A stretch of 64,000 nucleotides of DNA from Marinobacterium rhizophilum DSM 18822 (GCF_000378045.1 NZ_KB899090.1:248001-312000); one strand, 5' to 3'; counted from the stretch's first letter, positions 52,797-62,234 are shown. The notes: generated by a model not told the origin, from the sequence alone. Program-made: numbers and translations.

Positions 52797-54185
52797 TCAA
52801 GCCACGCTGCTGGCCACGCCTGTCAGGCGATAGCAGGGCGTATATTCCTGATAGTCCAGCTTCATGCGCCGTTGCTGTACAAAGGAGCCAAGCAGCTGGT
52901 CCAGCGGATCCATCAATTCAGACTCGCCGCAGAGCTCGAAAGGCCCGAACTCCTCGATCGCCCGCACGCCGGGTTCCTTGACATTGCCCGCCACGATACC
53001 CGAAAGCGCGCGCCGCAAGTTAGACGCCAGATCGCAGGGCGACTGATCTTGAAACAGCTTTAACGTCGCCATGTTTTCATGGGTAGGCTCAAACGGCTGC
53101 TGGAAAATCAGCGGTATGCTGAGCTGCCAGTTGAAGTGGAAGGACTCACTGGTCGCCTTGCGATAGGCCGTTACCGCTCTGAGACCCGCCTGCATCCTCA
53201 GCGCAACTTCTATCGGATCACCGACAATAATTTCATAGCGCTTGGCGGCGGCTTCACCCAGCGTCAAGCGTATAAAACGGTCGATGGTCTCGAAATAGGC
53301 TTCGCTGCCTTCAGGCCCCGTAAAGATCAGCGGGAACGGCAGGTCATTGTTTTTCTCGTGCAGCAGTACGCCAAGAATATAGAGAATTTCCTCAGCGGTG
53401 CCGGCGCCACCCGGAAAGACCACGATGCCATGCCCAAGACGCACAAAGGCTTCGAGCCGCTTTTCGATATCCGGCATGGTCAGCAGTTCATTGACGATGG
53501 GGTTCGGCGACTCTGCAGCAATAATGCCCGGCTCCGAAATACCTACATATCGTGCATCGTGGATACGCTGCTTGGCATGGGCGATGGCGGCCCCCTTCAT
53601 GGGCCCCTTCATTGCCCCCGGACCACAGCCGGTACAGATATTGAGACGCCGCAGGCCGAGCTCGTACCCCACCTTTTTGGTGTATTCGTACTCCTCATGG
53701 CCAATCGAGTGCCCACCCCAGCACACCACCAGATTGGGTTTCACATGCGGGCGGAAGGCATCAGCGTGACGCAATATCTGAAAGACCGTGTGGGTGGTAG
53801 TGCCCCCCTCATCAAGGCCATGGCAATAATCATCCAGCTCATCGCCGATATAAAGCAGATCACGCAGTACCGAAAACAGATGCTCGCGAATACCCTGGAT
53901 GATTTCTCCATCGACAAATGCACTGGCCGGTGCGTTAATCAAATCCAGCTGCAGACCACGGTGTTTCTGGCTGATCCTGATATCAAACTTCTTGTAGCGT
54001 TCCAGCACCATCTTGGTGCTATCCAGTTCACTGCCACAGTTTAATACCGCCAGGCAGCACTGCCTGAACAGTCGATACAAACCACCTTGGCTTGCGTCCT
54101 GCAGCCTGGCAACTTCAACGGGGGAAAGTGACGCCAATCTATCGCTGGGCGTCACACTGGCGGTCACGAAGTCTTCGGTGATCAT
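52797..54185 (-). CDS. ppnN: Nucleotide 5'-monophosphate nucleosidase PpnN
   Basis: PpnN cleaves nucleoside monophosphates to base and ribose-5-phosphate and is stimulated by (p)ppGpp in E. coli. From the ATG at 54185 (preceded by GGAGGTGA) the protein is 462 residues. The LOG-type motifs are present: CTGCGPGAMKGPMKGA and VVFPGGAGTAEEILY, flanked by PpnN-specific N- and C-terminal domains. It is the first gene of the minus-strand run toward hrpA and divergent from phoH. Confidence 0.95.
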   Translation of the reverse strand: MITEDFVTASVTPSDRLASLSPVEVARLQDASQGGLYRLFRQCCLAVLNCGSELDSTKMVLERYKKFDIRISQKHRGLQLDLINAPASAFVDGEIIQGIREHLFSVLRDLLYIGDELDDYCHGLDEGGTTTHTVFQILRHADAFRPHVKPNLVVCWGGHSIGHEEYEYTKKVGYELGLRRLNICTGCGPGAMKGPMKGAAIAHAKQRIHDARYVGISEPGIIAAESPNPIVNELLTMPDIEKRLEAFVRLGHGIVVFPGGAGTAEEILYILGVLLHEKNNDLPFPLIFTGPEGSEAYFETIDRFIRLTLGEAAAKRYEIIVGDPIEVALRMQAGLRAVTAYRKATSESFHFNWQLSIPLIFQQPFEPTHENMATLKLFQDQSPCDLASNLRRALSGIVAGNVKEPGVRAIEEFGPFELCGESELMDPLDQLLGSFVQQRRMKLDYQEYTPCYRLTGVASSVA

Positions 54186-54435
54186 AAATATCACCTCCCT
54201 TGAGCATCGAATTCCTGAAATACCAAGTTCAGCTGCGCAACACACGCAACCGACTTAACCAGTAAAGCCCTGCACCAGCACCGTCTAATCGGTGCCAGCT
54301 CCGACACAGACTGTTGTGAGACAAGAGCACCGCGTCAGAGGTTCACCCTATTCAATATAGGGAATTTCTACGAATCCCACCATAACCCTTTTAAAAACAA
54401 TGCCATCCAGACTATTTTTTGACCAGTTAAGATAT

Positions 54436-54555
54436 TTATCGCACCGGCTCAGCATTTTTATATGCCCACCAAATCGCACTGCTGATACCGAAAACCGCCG
54501 CCAGTACGCGCCATTCCTGAGATACACCCGCCAGGCAAACGGCAGGTGCCGACAT
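54436..54555 (-). CDS. Possible 39-aa membrane peptide
   Basis: An ATG frame of 39 codons preceded by GGGGATGG encodes a peptide with one hydrophobic segment (VLAAVFGISSAIWWAY) and a charged tail (KNAEPVR). The composition resembles small single-pass membrane proteins, but the ribosome site is very close to the ATG and no promoter is evident. It may be chance. Confidence 0.3.
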   Translation of the reverse strand: MSAPAVCLAGVSQEWRVLAAVFGISSAIWWAYKNAEPVR

Positions 54556-54595
54556 CCATCCCCACTCGCGTGAATTTCCTTCCTCTCTTGGGCTA

Positions 54596-54623
54596 TTGAC
54601 GGTCATCTAGGTACTGTTATTGT
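54596..54623 (+). promoter_or_regulatory. Sigma70 promoter of the PhoH-family gene
   Basis: -35 TTGACG, 16-base spacer and -10 TATTGT give a start about 85 bases before the coding region. Confidence 0.6.
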
Positions 54624-54716
54624 GTAGGTGCGGCAGCTGTATTGTGCTTATGCAACCGCAGGATACAGCCGCATGCGTATGCTCATCCAGCAAGCAAGCA
54701 GCTGAAGGAAAAGCCG

Positions 54717-56105
54717 ATGACCGCATCGAAACTCTATATTCTCGATACCAATGTGTTGCTGCATGATCCTAAGTGCCTGTTCGAGTTCAAGGAACAGGAC
54801 ATATCCATCCCCATGACCGTGCTTGAGGAACTTGATGATATCAAGGACCGCAAGAAAACCGTGGCACAAGAAGCCCGCTACGCAATCCGGGCAATCGACA
54901 ATATACTCAGCGGAGCGACGACCCCCACCCAGATCACCAAAGGTGTGCGCATTATGCTGCCGGGGCAGAGCAAGGATACGCCCCTGGGAAAATTGAGCAT
55001 CTTTCCAGACCACGAGCTGGGCGCGCGCCAGGGCTTTCTGCCCGCCGACAAGAACAAGGATAACCAGATTATCAACTGCGCCCTGCACCTGCAGGCGACC
55101 AACCCCCACCGCGATATTGTACTGGTCACCAAAGACATCAACATGCGACTCAAGGCGCTCGGCGCCGGATTGCTCAAAGTCGAAGACTACCGCACCGACC
55201 AGCTGATCTCGGACCTCGAACTGCTGCCCGCCGGACACCAGAAAATCGAGGGTAACTTCTGGGACCGGGTCGAGCAGGTCGACAGCTACCGGGACGGAGA
55301 CCGCACCTACCACCGCGTCAATCGGGAAATGCTGCCCGACACCTATCACAATGAATACGTCTACGACGAAAGCCAGGACTTTGCCGCCCGTACCATTTCC
55401 ATTGAAGACGACAAGGTCGTGCTGCTGGACCTGGGCTACAGCCGGCTGATGCAGCAGAACTGCTGGGGCATAGAACCCATCACGCTGTATCAGGCCTTTG
55501 CCATGCAATCCTTGCTGGACCCCACCATCGACATGTGTCTTCTGAACGGCGCGGCAGGCTCCGGTAAAACATTGATTGCTCTGGCCTGTGCGCTGGAAAT
55601 GGTGATCGAGCAAAAACGCTTTAACAAGATCATCGTGACCCGCTCCACGCCCCCCGTCGCCGAGGATATCGGTTTCCTGCCGGGCACCGAAGAGGAGAAG
55701 ATGACACCCTGGCTCAGTTCCATTCACGACAATCTCGAGGCCATGCACGAACATGACGAGCGTCCCCAGAGCAGCGTCAAGTACGCCATTGAAAAGGCCA
55801 ACATCCAGTTCAAGTCGCTGAACTTTATCCGCGGGCGCAGCATCCAGGATGCCGTAGTCATCGTCGATGAAGCCCAGAACCTGACACCACAGCAGCTCAA
55901 GACCATCATCACCCGCTGCGGCAAAGGCACCAAGATGATCTGCCTGGGCAACCTCGCCCAGATCGATTCCAACTACCTGACCGCCCTGACCTCGGGCCTC
56001 ACGTATATTGTCGAACGCTTCAAGGGTTTCGAAGGTTCCGCCAACATCCACTTCGAAGGCATCTTCCGCTCCCGACTGGCACGCTACGCCGAAGAACACC
56101 TCTAA
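54717..56105 (+). CDS. PhoH-family protein with N-terminal PIN domain (PhoH2/YlaK type)
   Basis: The 462-residue protein joins a PIN-like nuclease domain (LDTNVLLHDP near residue 9, acidic residues at EELDD and KDNQIINC) to a PhoH ATPase domain (Walker A LNGAAGSGKTLIAL near 278, Walker B VVIVDEAQNLTP near 380). Such fusions are proposed RNA helicase-nucleases. The ATG at 54717 with GAAGGAAA upstream is preferred over an upstream ATG in the same frame. It stands alone behind its own promoter. Confidence 0.93.
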   Translation: MTASKLYILDTNVLLHDPKCLFEFKEQDISIPMTVLEELDDIKDRKKTVAQEARYAIRAIDNILSGATTPTQITKGVRIMLPGQSKDTPLGKLSIFPDHELGARQGFLPADKNKDNQIINCALHLQATNPHRDIVLVTKDINMRLKALGAGLLKVEDYRTDQLISDLELLPAGHQKIEGNFWDRVEQVDSYRDGDRTYHRVNREMLPDTYHNEYVYDESQDFAARTISIEDDKVVLLDLGYSRLMQQNCWGIEPITLYQAFAMQSLLDPTIDMCLLNGAAGSGKTLIALACALEMVIEQKRFNKIIVTRSTPPVAEDIGFLPGTEEEKMTPWLSSIHDNLEAMHEHDERPQSSVKYAIEKANIQFKSLNFIRGRSIQDAVVIVDEAQNLTPQQLKTIITRCGKGTKMICLGNLAQIDSNYLTALTSGLTYIVERFKGFEGSANIHFEGIFRSRLARYAEEHL

Positions 56106-56811
56106 TACGGGCGCGACAACCTGTTGCAGCGCCATCCACCGTCCCAACAACGCGCAGCTGGACGATACAGAGATGTATCTGTCCAGCAGCTAGCAGCCTG
56201 TCGGGCCTGGCCAAGCGCGATGACCTGGCCGCCTCCACAACACACAAAAATCCCCATTGCCACTGCGCACATGGCCGTTCTTCCGGCGTGCCGCACAACG
56301 GGCCAGGCGAATTTTCACACTGGGCCCACAGCGCAGTTCTCGCGGCAAATTCCGGGTCCAACATGCCCGAAAGCCTCCTTTTAACGTCGCCCGACCAAAG
56401 TATATAGCCCGCCTGCAGCCCTTACCGCAGCTGCGTTACACAATGATGAAACCGCTGATTTATAGGCACTATAAAAGATTCCAGCGTTTCCTTCTGTCGC
56501 TGCTGACTTATAATGCGTCGCAACTGCGAATGATAATAATAAAACCTTCAGCCAGATCAATCCGAGCATAAACAGACAGAACAGACCCGGATCTGACGGG
56601 CGCTGACATCTGCACATTGATGCAGCTCTGCGCCTTGCTGCCCACCCGCAGACAAACGAAGTTAGGGCTGATGCCATCGCGGCCATATCAGCGCCGAATA
56701 AGCGTACCAGTAGTTTCATAGCGAACGGGACTGACAACGCGAACAGGGCCAAAAGCCCCTTTAACGCGAAGTCTCTACGCCAGGATCAACTATCTAAAAG
56801 GCGGAGTTATC
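56106..56811. other. 706-bp intergenic region upstream of mqo
   Basis: Near the left end is a strong hairpin (56157-56187). At 56509-56514 a TATAAT -10 box points toward mqo, followed at 56527-56545 by an AT-rich GATAATAATAAAA stretch that resembles part of a Fur site. Near the right end a small GGGC/GCCC hairpin with a short T run (about 56745-56763) precedes mqo. A minus-strand open frame with hydrophobic stretches crosses the region but is not supported. Confidence 0.5.
56157..56187. repeat. Strong palindrome downstream of the PhoH gene
   Basis: GCTGGAC-GATACA pairs with TGTATC-(T)-GTCCAGC around a GAGA tetraloop, 13 pairs with a single bulge. No T-tract follows. It may be an mRNA 3' stabiliser or an extragenic palindromic element. 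Confidence 0.6.
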
Positions 56812-58362
56812 ATGACCACAAAATCCGTAGACGTACTACTCGTCGGGGCCGGCGCAATGAGCGCCACCCTGGGCATGCTGCTCAAACAGCTGGATCCGAG
56901 CCTCACCATCAGCATGGTGGAGCGCCTGGACCAGGTCGCCCAGGAAAGCACCGACGGCTGGAATAACGCCGGTACCGGTCACGCAGCATACTGCGAACTG
57001 AATTACGCGCCGCTTATGGCCGATGGCAGTATCGACACCCGCAAAGCCTTCACGATCAACAACGCTTTTGAAATCAGCCTGCAGTTCTGGTCCTACCTGG
57101 TCGAACAGCAGGTATTGCCCTCACCCAAAAAATTCATCAATGCCACGCCGCACCAGAGCTTTGTCTGGGGCGAGGAAAACGTCAGCTTCCTGCGCAAGCG
57201 CTATGCGGCCCTGAGCGCCCATCCGGCATTTGCAGACATGGAATACAGCGAAGACCCCGAGGTCTTGCGTCAATGGATGCCTCTGATAATGCAGGACCGC
57301 AGCCCGGATGAAAAAGTCGCCGGCACCCGCGTACGCTATGGCTCCGATGTCGACTTTGGTTCCCTGACACGCAGCATGACTCAGCACCTGCAATCCCAGA
57401 ACGGTTTCGAACTGCGGCTCGGACGTAGCGTCAATGATCTAAATCAGCAGGCTGATGGCTTGTGGGACGTCGAGCTGAAAAACAGCCAGAGCAATGGCAC
57501 CGAACACATTCGCGCCCGCTTCGTCTTTCTTGGCGCGGGCGGCGGCGCTCTGCCCTTGTTGCAGCAGTCCGGTATTCCCGAAGGGAACGGTTACGGCGGC
57601 TTCCCGGTCAGTGGTCAGTGGCTGGTATGCAAAAAGCCCGAGATTGTCAGCCAGCACCTGGCCAAGGTTTATGGCAAAGCCCCAATAGGTGCTCCCCCCA
57701 TGTCGGTTCCCCACCTGGATACCCGCATTATCGACGGCGAGAAGGCACTGCTGTTTGGCCCCTTTGCAGGCTTTACCACCAAGTTTCTCAAGCGCGGCTC
57801 AAACCTGGATCTGCTCAAGAGCGTACGCCTGAACAATATCAAGCCCATGCTGTCCGTCGGCATGAACAACATGGACCTTACCCGCTACCTGATCAGCGAA
57901 GTCATGCAGTCTCATGACTCGAGGATCGAAGCATTGCGCAAGTTCTACCCTGCTGCACGCGCTGAAGACTGGACCCTCTCCCATGCCGGACAGCGCGTAC
58001 AGATCATCAAGAAAGATGCAGACAAAGGCGGCAAACTGGAGTTTGGCACCGAGGTGATTACCTCGGCTGATGGCAGCCTGTCAGCACTACTGGGTGCATC
58101 CCCGGGTGCTTCCACCGCTGCAAGCGCCATGATCGGCATTATTGAACGCTGCTTTGCAGACCGGCTGGCAAGCCCCGCCTGGCAGGACAAGATCAGAGCA
58201 ATGATCCCGTCCTACCAGCAGGACCTGATGCAAAATACGCCACTGCTCAAGCAGGTACGCAATCGCACGCTGTCGGTGCTGCAACTGGATGAGGAAACCT
58301 CGCCCCCAAAGTCACAGCCAGCGTCTGATGCGCTGGAAAACATCCAGGCGCTGGCGAGTTAA
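56812..58362 (+). CDS. mqo: Malate:quinone oxidoreductase
   Basis: Mqo is a peripheral membrane flavoprotein that oxidises malate to oxaloacetate and reduces quinone, bypassing NAD-dependent malate dehydrogenase in the TCA cycle. The 516-residue protein has the FAD-binding LLVGAGAMSATLG, STDGWNNAGTGHAAYCELNY, and the C-terminal LGASPGASTAASAMI block, all typical. The ribosome site GGCGGAG is seven bases before the ATG. A terminator follows the gene. Confidence 0.96.
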   Translation: MTTKSVDVLLVGAGAMSATLGMLLKQLDPSLTISMVERLDQVAQESTDGWNNAGTGHAAYCELNYAPLMADGSIDTRKAFTINNAFEISLQFWSYLVEQQVLPSPKKFINATPHQSFVWGEENVSFLRKRYAALSAHPAFADMEYSEDPEVLRQWMPLIMQDRSPDEKVAGTRVRYGSDVDFGSLTRSMTQHLQSQNGFELRLGRSVNDLNQQADGLWDVELKNSQSNGTEHIRARFVFLGAGGGALPLLQQSGIPEGNGYGGFPVSGQWLVCKKPEIVSQHLAKVYGKAPIGAPPMSVPHLDTRIIDGEKALLFGPFAGFTTKFLKRGSNLDLLKSVRLNNIKPMLSVGMNNMDLTRYLISEVMQSHDSRIEALRKFYPAARAEDWTLSHAGQRVQIIKKDADKGGKLEFGTEVITSADGSLSALLGASPGASTAASAMIGIIERCFADRLASPAWQDKIRAMIPSYQQDLMQNTPLLKQVRNRTLSVLQLDEETSPPKSQPASDALENIQALAS

Positions 58363-58379
58363 CTGACAGGCTGTAGCGC

Positions 58380-58408
58380 AAAGCGCGCCGGCCTGGTCGG
58401 TGCGCTTT
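58380..58408 (+). terminator. Terminator-like hairpin after mqo
   Basis: AAAGCGC-G-CCG pairs with CGG-T-GCGCTTT; the T run is short (TTT). It lies 17 bases after the mqo stop. Confidence 0.6.
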
Positions 58409-58476
58409 CCCACAACCGCGTTTTTCCCTATGCTGGTACACTAGAGATCTCGTCCAAGGCTTGGGAGTCACTCATT

Positions 58477-58755
58477 ATGCGCTGGCTGCTGATCGGCCCC
58501 ATTCGCGCCTACCAACTGGTCATCAGCCCGCTTATCGGGCCCCGATGCCGGTTTTACCCAACCTGCTCCAGCTACGGCATAGAAGCCATTCAGCGCCATG
58601 GTCCAGTCAAGGGCGGCTGGCTGACACTGAAACGCATTGCCAAATGCCATCCGCTACACCCCGGCGGCATCGACCTGGTGCCAGAATGCAGCTGTGCAGA
58701 ACCCGCGGATAATCATACAACGGCGGCTTCCAGCCCCGCGCGAAAACGCCCCTAA
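58477..58755 (+). CDS. yidD: Membrane protein insertion efficiency factor YidD
   Basis: The 92-residue protein has the N-terminal amphipathic helix, [18 protein letters not shown] and a [20 protein letters not shown] block that define YidD. In most bacteria the gene sits between rnpA and yidC near the replication origin; here it is alone between mqo and the SLC5-STAC gene. The C-terminal tail (about 20 residues) is longer and Ala/Pro-rich. Confidence 0.93.
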   Translation: MRWLLIGPIRAYQLVISPLIGPRCRFYPTCSSYGIEAIQRHGPVKGGWLTLKRIAKCHPLHPGGIDLVPECSCAEPADNHTTAASSPARKRP

Positions 58756-58824
58756 ACATCCTCTCAGCCCCAAAAACCCAGCCCGTTAGGCAGCCCTTGG
58801 CGCTAAATGACGCAACGGTCCCGA

Positions 58825-58853
58825 TTGACCCTCCCGCCCGCAGCAGCTATTAA
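58825..58853 (+). promoter_or_regulatory. Sigma70 promoter of the SLC5-STAC gene
   Basis: -35 TTGACC and -10 TATTAA are separated by exactly 17 bases. The start would be about 35 bases before the ATG at 58895. Confidence 0.7.
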
Positions 58854-58894
58854 GTAAACACTCTTACAGCGCTGACCACAGGGCACCAGCATCC

Positions 58895-61102
58895 ATGTTT
58901 TCTCCGATCACAGTCACCCTGGTGGTGCTGCTCTATATGGGCGTGCTGTTCAGCATTGCGCAAACGGTGGAAAGCCGCATCGCGCGTAGCGGACAGTCTC
59001 CCCGGGGCCCCTGGATCTATTCTCTGTCACTGGCGGTATATGCCACTTCCTGGACCTTCTACGGCAGCGTTGGCCTGGCGAGCCATTCGGGCCTGCTCTA
59101 TTTGGGGATCTATACCGGCGCACTGATCGCCATTGCGCTCTGGTGGGTTATCCTGCGCCCCATGGTGGCCGCCAAGGAAACCTTTCACATCACAAGCATT
59201 GCCGACTTTATATCCACCCGCTACAACCGATCCCAGAGCATCGCCGCCGTCGCTACCCTGATTGCACTTATCGGCGCCGTGCCCTACATCGCCCTGCAGC
59301 TGAAAGCGATTATCAGTTCCTTTAACCTGATTACATCCGGCAACAACCCCGGCGTAGGCGGCCTCACAGGCCTGATGGTCACGCTGGTCATGATTGTATT
59401 CACGATCGCATTTGGTGCACGAAGGCTGGATCCAACAGAACGTCATCCGGGCATGGTCACGGTGCTGGCCGTGGAGTGCGTGGTCAAGCTGATCGCTTTC
59501 ATTTCCATTGGTGTCTTTGTGACCGTCACGGTATTTGGCGGCCTCTCACCACTGCTCGAACGACTTGTCGATGGCGATTTAAGCCACCTGACCCGCTTTC
59601 GTAGCAACGAGAATAGCGGAACCACCTGGCTGACTTTCATCATCCTGAGCTTTGCAGGCATCCAGCTATTACCGCGCCAGTTTCATGTCGCCGTGGTTGA
59701 AAACTCGGACCAAAAGCACATCAGGACCGCGATGTGGCTGTTTCCGCTCTACCTGGTTCTTATAAACCTCTTTGTACTGCCCATAGCCGGGGCCGGGCTG
59801 ATCAGCGACCTGCCTCTCAGCATGGCTGATTTTTATGTTCTGCTGCTCCCGCAGCAAGCCGGCGAGCAAGCGTTGACGCTACTCGTGTTTATCGGCGGCT
59901 TTTCGGCGGCTACCGCCATGGTACTGGTCACCACCATGACACTGGCGACCATGGCTTCCAACCACCTTTTGCTGCCGCTGTTTGAGCTGACGCCGGGCCT
60001 TGGACGCGCCCGCGGCTCACTGCTGCAGGTACGCTGGGCGCTAATAGCACTGATTCTGGTCTCAGCCTACAGCTTTGCCGTCGAATTCGCCGACGCCTAC
60101 CTGCTGGTCACCATTGGTCTGCTGTCCTTCGCCGCCGTACTGCAATTCGCACCGGCGCTGTTTGGAGGCCTGTTCTGGAAGCGCGGCAACAGCGCAGGTG
60201 CATTGGCAGGCCTTTGCTGCGGCTTTCTGGTCTGGAGCTATACCCTGGCCCTGCCGAGCTTTATTCGACAGGGCTGGTATGAACCCGACCTGCTCACCGA
60301 GGGCCCCTGGGCACTGACAATGCTGCGCCCCGAAGCCCTGTTCGGGCTCGAAGGCCTGCCCCCGCTGACCCACAGCGTTTTCTGGTCACTGCTGATTAAC
60401 ATCGGCGCCTATCTGCTGGGGTCGCTGTTGTTCAGTCCGGGCAAGGGCGAGCGCACCCTGACCACCGACTTTATGTCCGCCATGCTCCCGCAGCACCGGG
60501 AAAGCCGTGCCCGCCATACAGGCTTGCATGCCTATATAGACCTGGCCCCGAAAGTCGCCGAGGCCCGCAGCCTGCTGGCCAAATACCTTAATAGCGACAA
60601 GGCCGAAGCCGCAGTACACACGCTGATGCAAGACCTGGAGGTACTGGACAAGCCCCATATCACCATCATCGAACTGGTGGAATTTCATCGTTCGCTGGAA
60701 CACACCCTGGCCGGTGCCATTGGCGCTGCCAGCGCCCACAATGCCATCGAATCGTCGATACACTACAGCGATCGCGAAGCGGCCGACCTAAAAGCGCTAT
60801 ACAGCCATATTGTCAGTGAGCTCAATACACCGCACCTGAGCGCGACCGCACTTGATAGCCCAAGCGCTGCAGCCCAGGGCTCCGCGGATCATTACGGCAT
60901 GGTGAGCGAACTGCAACGCAATATCGAAAAGCTCGAACAAAAAATCAGGCAGCAGAACAAGGAGATCGCCCAGCTCGAATCCAAACTGGAACAGCGCTAT
61001 GCGGATATATTCCGCTACCGCATGGAAGCGCAAAAGCGCCTGCAGGAAAACGAGTTGCTGCGCAGGGAACTGGGCGGACTGCGCCCCGAGGATACGAAGT
61101 AA
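58895..61102 (+). CDS. SLC5-STAC protein with coiled-coil end, no histidine kinase
   Basis: The 735-residue protein starts with a sodium:solute symporter-like (SLC5) domain of about 13 membrane helices (1-520), with YATSWTFYGSVGLASHSG and FHITSIADFISTRY typical of the CbrA/PutP-sensor group. A STAC domain follows (about 545-635), marked by LAGAIGAASAHNAI. The rest is a coiled coil (about 660-730) rich in Glu, Lys, Gln and Leu. In CbrA-like sensors a PAS and kinase follow STAC; here the chain stops, so any signal must pass to a separate partner. It has its own promoter and terminator. Confidence 0.85.
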   Translation: MFSPITVTLVVLLYMGVLFSIAQTVESRIARSGQSPRGPWIYSLSLAVYATSWTFYGSVGLASHSGLLYLGIYTGALIAIALWWVILRPMVAAKETFHITSIADFISTRYNRSQSIAAVATLIALIGAVPYIALQLKAIISSFNLITSGNNPGVGGLTGLMVTLVMIVFTIAFGARRLDPTERHPGMVTVLAVECVVKLIAFISIGVFVTVTVFGGLSPLLERLVDGDLSHLTRFRSNENSGTTWLTFIILSFAGIQLLPRQFHVAVVENSDQKHIRTAMWLFPLYLVLINLFVLPIAGAGLISDLPLSMADFYVLLLPQQAGEQALTLLVFIGGFSAATAMVLVTTMTLATMASNHLLLPLFELTPGLGRARGSLLQVRWALIALILVSAYSFAVEFADAYLLVTIGLLSFAAVLQFAPALFGGLFWKRGNSAGALAGLCCGFLVWSYTLALPSFIRQGWYEPDLLTEGPWALTMLRPEALFGLEGLPPLTHSVFWSLLINIGAYLLGSLLFSPGKGERTLTTDFMSAMLPQHRESRARHTGLHAYIDLAPKVAEARSLLAKYLNSDKAEAAVHTLMQDLEVLDKPHITIIELVEFHRSLEHTLAGAIGAASAHNAIESSIHYSDREAADLKALYSHIVSELNTPHLSATALDSPSAAAQGSADHYGMVSELQRNIEKLEQKIRQQNKEIAQLESKLEQRYADIFRYRMEAQKRLQENELLRRELGGLRPEDTK

Positions 61103-61141
61103 AGGCCGCATCATCGCCGAGCCCGCAACCGCCTTAACGCA

Positions 61142-61166
61142 AAAAACCGCCACAAGGGCGGTTTTT
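61142..61166. terminator. Bidirectional terminator between SLC5-STAC gene and mscS
   Basis: AAAAACCGCC and GGCGGTTTTT with a 5-base loop form an intrinsic terminator working on both strands between convergent genes. Confidence 0.93.
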
Positions 61167-61209
61167 AGCTGCAGTCGCGTTACTGCAACGCATGGCAGCA
61201 ATGCTGCGA

Positions 61210-62025
61210 TCAGGTATCCTGCTGGTGCAGATGAACATCCATCTGCGGGAACGGAATGCTGATCCCTTCCTCATCCAGTCGCAGTTTGACTTTTTCCGTG
61301 GTATCCCAGAGGACAGGCCAGTAGTCGGCACTGTTGACCCAGGGACGCACATTGAAATTCACACTGCTATCGGCCAGCGCCGCCACTGCAATCACCGGCG
61401 CAGGCTCCGCCAGGACACGCTCATCCTCCGCCAGAATCTCGCCGAAGATACGCTTGGCCTTGAGCAGATCGGCGTCGTAACCAATACCGAACACCATGTC
61501 GATCCGGCGCGTCGCACGCTTGGAGTAGTTAATGATCACACCATCATAGATACCGCCATTGGGCACCACAACCTCACGGTTGTCGCCGGTGCGCATGATG
61601 GTGCTGAAAATGGAGATGTGCTCAACGATACCCGAGACGCCGCCAGCCTCAATAAAGTCCCCTTCCTTGAACGGGCGGAGCACGATCAGCAGCACGCCGG
61701 CAGCAAAGTTTTTCAGCGAACCCTGCAGCGCCAAACCCACGGCCAGGCCTGCAGCACCCACCACAGCGATCAACGAAGTGGTATCCACACCCAGCTGATC
61801 CAGCGCTGCGACGATGACGATCAGCAACAGCAACACGTTGATAATCGAACAGATGAAGTTGACCAGCATCTGATCAACCTTGGCCTTGCGCAGAGCCCTC
61901 CCCAGAAGATTCAGTATCAGCTTTGCCAGCCCTCGACCCACCAGAAAGATGGCCAGTGCGAAGACAATATTGATCGCCCAAGGCACGGCATAGGCGTCAA
62001 CATAGTCAGCGTAAAAGTTATCCAT
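61210..62025 (-). CDS. mscS: Small-conductance mechanosensitive channel MscS
   Basis: The 271-residue protein has three N-terminal membrane helices; the pore helix TM3 reads GAAGLAVGLALQGSLKNFAAG, rich in Gly and Ala as in MscS. The beta domain PFKEGDFIEAGGVSG and the C-terminal alpha/beta domain follow. It releases osmolytes on osmotic downshock. The start at 62025 is chosen because AGGGA lies seven bases upstream; a GTG two codons earlier is less likely. Confidence 0.95.
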   Translation of the reverse strand: MDNFYADYVDAYAVPWAINIVFALAIFLVGRGLAKLILNLLGRALRKAKVDQMLVNFICSIINVLLLLIVIVAALDQLGVDTTSLIAVVGAAGLAVGLALQGSLKNFAAGVLLIVLRPFKEGDFIEAGGVSGIVEHISIFSTIMRTGDNREVVVPNGGIYDGVIINYSKRATRRIDMVFGIGYDADLLKAKRIFGEILAEDERVLAEPAPVIAVAALADSSVNFNVRPWVNSADYWPVLWDTTEKVKLRLDEEGISIPFPQMDVHLHQQDT

Positions 62026-62206
62026 ACACACATCCCTTTAAATGAAACAAAAACTGCAACTGTTCCAGTCGCCTCTGGTACTCGAACAGGCTCCCTACTG
62101 TCGGGTTCGCGCGACAACACTCAGAAGCTGCGCTGCAAAATGACACCCGATAGCGACATAGGATAATAAAATCCGGCACGATCTCAACAGTTATGATGCT
62201 ATAGGG

Positions 62207-62234
62207 TTTCACGATTTTTTTTCGGAACTATAAT
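62207..62234 (+). promoter_or_regulatory. Sigma70 promoter of ygiM
   Basis: -35 TTTCAC, a 16-base spacer containing a T8 tract and a perfect -10 TATAAT. The leader would be about 120 bases. Confidence 0.6.

Larger units (their letters stand above)
54186..54716. other. 531-bp divergent region between ppnN and the PhoH gene
   Basis: A good plus-strand promoter for the PhoH gene is at 54596-54623. The middle holds a short minus-strand frame (54436-54555) described separately. The part next to ppnN, containing TTTTTTGACC-like sequence, shows no clear promoter pair. Confidence 0.5.

Noticed and set aside
56381-56752. Minus-strand 123-codon frame with hydrophobic stretches and AAGGGG before a TTG
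   Set aside because: No family resemblance, low-complexity Ala/Ser/Leu composition, crosses promoter-like sequence of mqo, and no terminator follows. Judged a chance frame.
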